From contig CAYUEN010000044.1 in the NCBI GenBank assembly GCA_964443745.1, forward strand, positions 1 to 13,327: 13,327 bases of DNA. Reading direction: 5' to 3'. The notes below the pieces were generated by a model. The model was not told the origin of the DNA. It searched no databases and saw only the letters and a list, made by a program, of their open reading frames with translations. Position numbers and translations under genes: made by a program. The stretch is from CAYUEN01 sp964443745 (GTDB lineage Bacteria; Campylobacterota; Campylobacteria; Campylobacterales; QNZT01). Every line of letters starts with the position of its first letter. Positions within the stretch are counted from its first letter, which is position 1. Below are positions 12,398 to 13,327 of the stretch, one piece after another.

Positions 12398-13327
12398 GTT
12401 ATTTTATCGAAAAAGAGGACCCCCAAATCTACGCACTGCTCCAGCAGGAGCTTACCAGACAGACGGATCATCTGGAGATGATCGCGAGTGAAAACTTCAC
12501 CTCTCCCGCCGTGATGGAGGCGATGGGAAGTATCTTCACCAACAAATACGCCGAAGGGTATCCGGGCAAACGCTACTACGGCGGTTGCGAATACGCCGAC
12601 CAGGTCGAACAGCTCGCGATCGATCGCGCCTGCGAACTCTTCGGGTGCAGATTCGCCAACGTCCAGCCCCACTCGGGAAGCCAAGCGAACCAGGGCGTCT
12701 ATCAAGCCCTGCTCAAACCCTACGACAAGATTCTCGGTATGGATCTTAGCCATGGCGGCCATCTCACGCACGGATCCAAAGTGAGCAGCTCCGGCAAGAT
12801 CTATTCGAGTTTCTTCTATGGTGTGGAACTAGACGGCAGAATCGACTACGATCGCGTGATGGACATCGCCAAAATCGTCCAGCCCAAACTGATCGTCTGT
12901 GGCGCGAGTGCCTATCCTCGCGAGATCGATTTCGCGAAATTCCGTGAAATCGCCGATGCGGTCGGAGCGATTCTTTTTGCCGATATCGCCCATATCGCCG
13001 GGCTGGTCGCCGCCGGCGAACACCCCAGCCCCTTTCCCCACTGCGACGTGGTCTCCACGACGACTCACAAAACCCTCAGAGGTCCCAGAGGCGGGATGAT
13101 CATGACAAACGACGAGGAGATCGCCAAAAAGGTCAACTCCGCCATCTTTCCCGGCATACAGGGAGGGCCGCTGGTCCATGTGATCGCCGGCAAAGCGGTC
13201 GGATTGGGAGAGAATCTCAAACCAGAGTGGAAAACCTACGCCAAAGACGTCAAGGCCAACGCGGCCAAACTCGCCGAAGTCCTGATCGAGAGAGGTTACG
13301 ACGTCGTCAGCGGCGGTACGGACAACC
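12394..13327 (+). CDS. glyA: Serine hydroxymethyltransferase (3' end beyond the window)
   Basis: The frame opens at an ATG overlapping the lysS stop as ATGA, with GAGGA nine bases upstream, and stays open for 311 codons to the window edge; the family is about 415 aa, so roughly three quarters are present. The enzyme is PLP-dependent and interconverts serine and glycine while loading one-carbon units on tetrahydrofolate. Seen in order: LEMIASENFTSPAV (27-40), NKYAEGYPGKRYYGG (50-64), PHSGSQAN (92-99), LSHGGHLTHG (118-127), FADIAHIAG (195-203) with D197 and H200 for cofactor and substrate contacts, and STTTHKTLRGPRGG (221-234) with Schiff-base Lys226. No lesions are seen. Glycine and one-carbon metabolism is unrelated to iron control, so its place after fur is probably historical operon structure. 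Confidence 0.96.
   Translation, partial: MSYFIEKEDPQIYALLQQELTRQTDHLEMIASENFTSPAVMEAMGSIFTNKYAEGYPGKRYYGGCEYADQVEQLAIDRACELFGCRFANVQPHSGSQANQGVYQALLKPYDKILGMDLSHGGHLTHGSKVSSSGKIYSSFFYGVELDGRIDYDRVMDIAKIVQPKLIVCGASAYPREIDFAKFREIADAVGAILFADIAHIAGLVAAGEHPSPFPHCDVVSTTTHKTLRGPRGGMIMTNDEEIAKKVNSAIFPGIQGGPLVHVIAGKAVGLGENLKPEWKTYAKDVKANAAKLAEVLIERGYDVVSGGTDN

Noticed and set aside
8300..13327. High density of GATC/CGATCG words as a methylation or replication signal
   Set aside because: They occur within codons such as GAT, ATC and CGA inside coding frames and show no clustering in gaps, so codon usage explains them.
1..13327. A new defence, CRISPR or toxin-antitoxin system
   Set aside because: Both strands were read for paired small genes, repeat arrays, nucleases, helicases or reverse transcriptases. 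None was found beyond the Xer recombinase and one unassigned small gene.

Overview
The window looks like chromosomal DNA from a Campylobacterota (Epsilonproteobacteria) member, probably a free-living, roughly GC-balanced lineage such as Sulfurovum or Nitratifractor. The main reason is the plus-strand order gatC - (pilT) - cvpA - fur - lysS - glyA, which I recall from Campylobacter jejuni without pilT. A Fur with two CxxC pairs, a short type III pantothenate kinase and dense 4-nt gene overlaps fit the same group. This placement is inferred from gene order and protein character; no search was run.

Layout. A strand switch lies near 8258-8344. To its left, a nearly gapless minus-strand array reads from 8257 down to position 1: a YfgM-like membrane protein, a BamB-like beta-propeller lipoprotein, a Xer-type tyrosine recombinase, a small hypothetical protein, coaX, short-form hisG, the complete dTDP-L-rhamnose set rfbA-rfbC-rfbD-rfbB, an 89-bp AT-rich gap, an O-antigen/polysaccharide ABC-exporter permease (Wzm-like), and the first codons of the next gene, probably its ATPase. 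To the right, gatC, pilT, cvpA, fur, lysS and a 3'-truncated glyA run on the plus strand to the window edge.

How the genes work together. RfbA, RfbB, RfbC and RfbD convert glucose-1-phosphate and dTTP to dTDP-L-rhamnose, which would feed the surface polysaccharide exported by the Wzm/Wzt pair. HisG, CoaX, GatC, LysS and GlyA are core metabolism and translation. The YfgM-like/BamB-like pair has the architecture and order of the yfgM-bamB pair of gammaproteobacteria, which suggests an envelope-biogenesis role. CvpA and Fur share a cistron with LysS and GlyA. A well-formed extended -10 promoter inside a perfect inverted repeat precedes cvpA and is the most interesting regulatory signal here.

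Several starts were reset from the longest ORF using Shine-Dalgarno position, overlap and family alignment: rfbB, rfbC, coaX, the 110-aa hypothetical, the BamB-like gene, the YfgM-like gene (GTG) and lysS (TTG). No rRNA, tRNA, IS element, CRISPR array or phage gene was recognised. No gene-free stretch exceeds 100 bp. I found no convincing novel multi-gene system; most of the window is ordinary core genome plus one polysaccharide locus.
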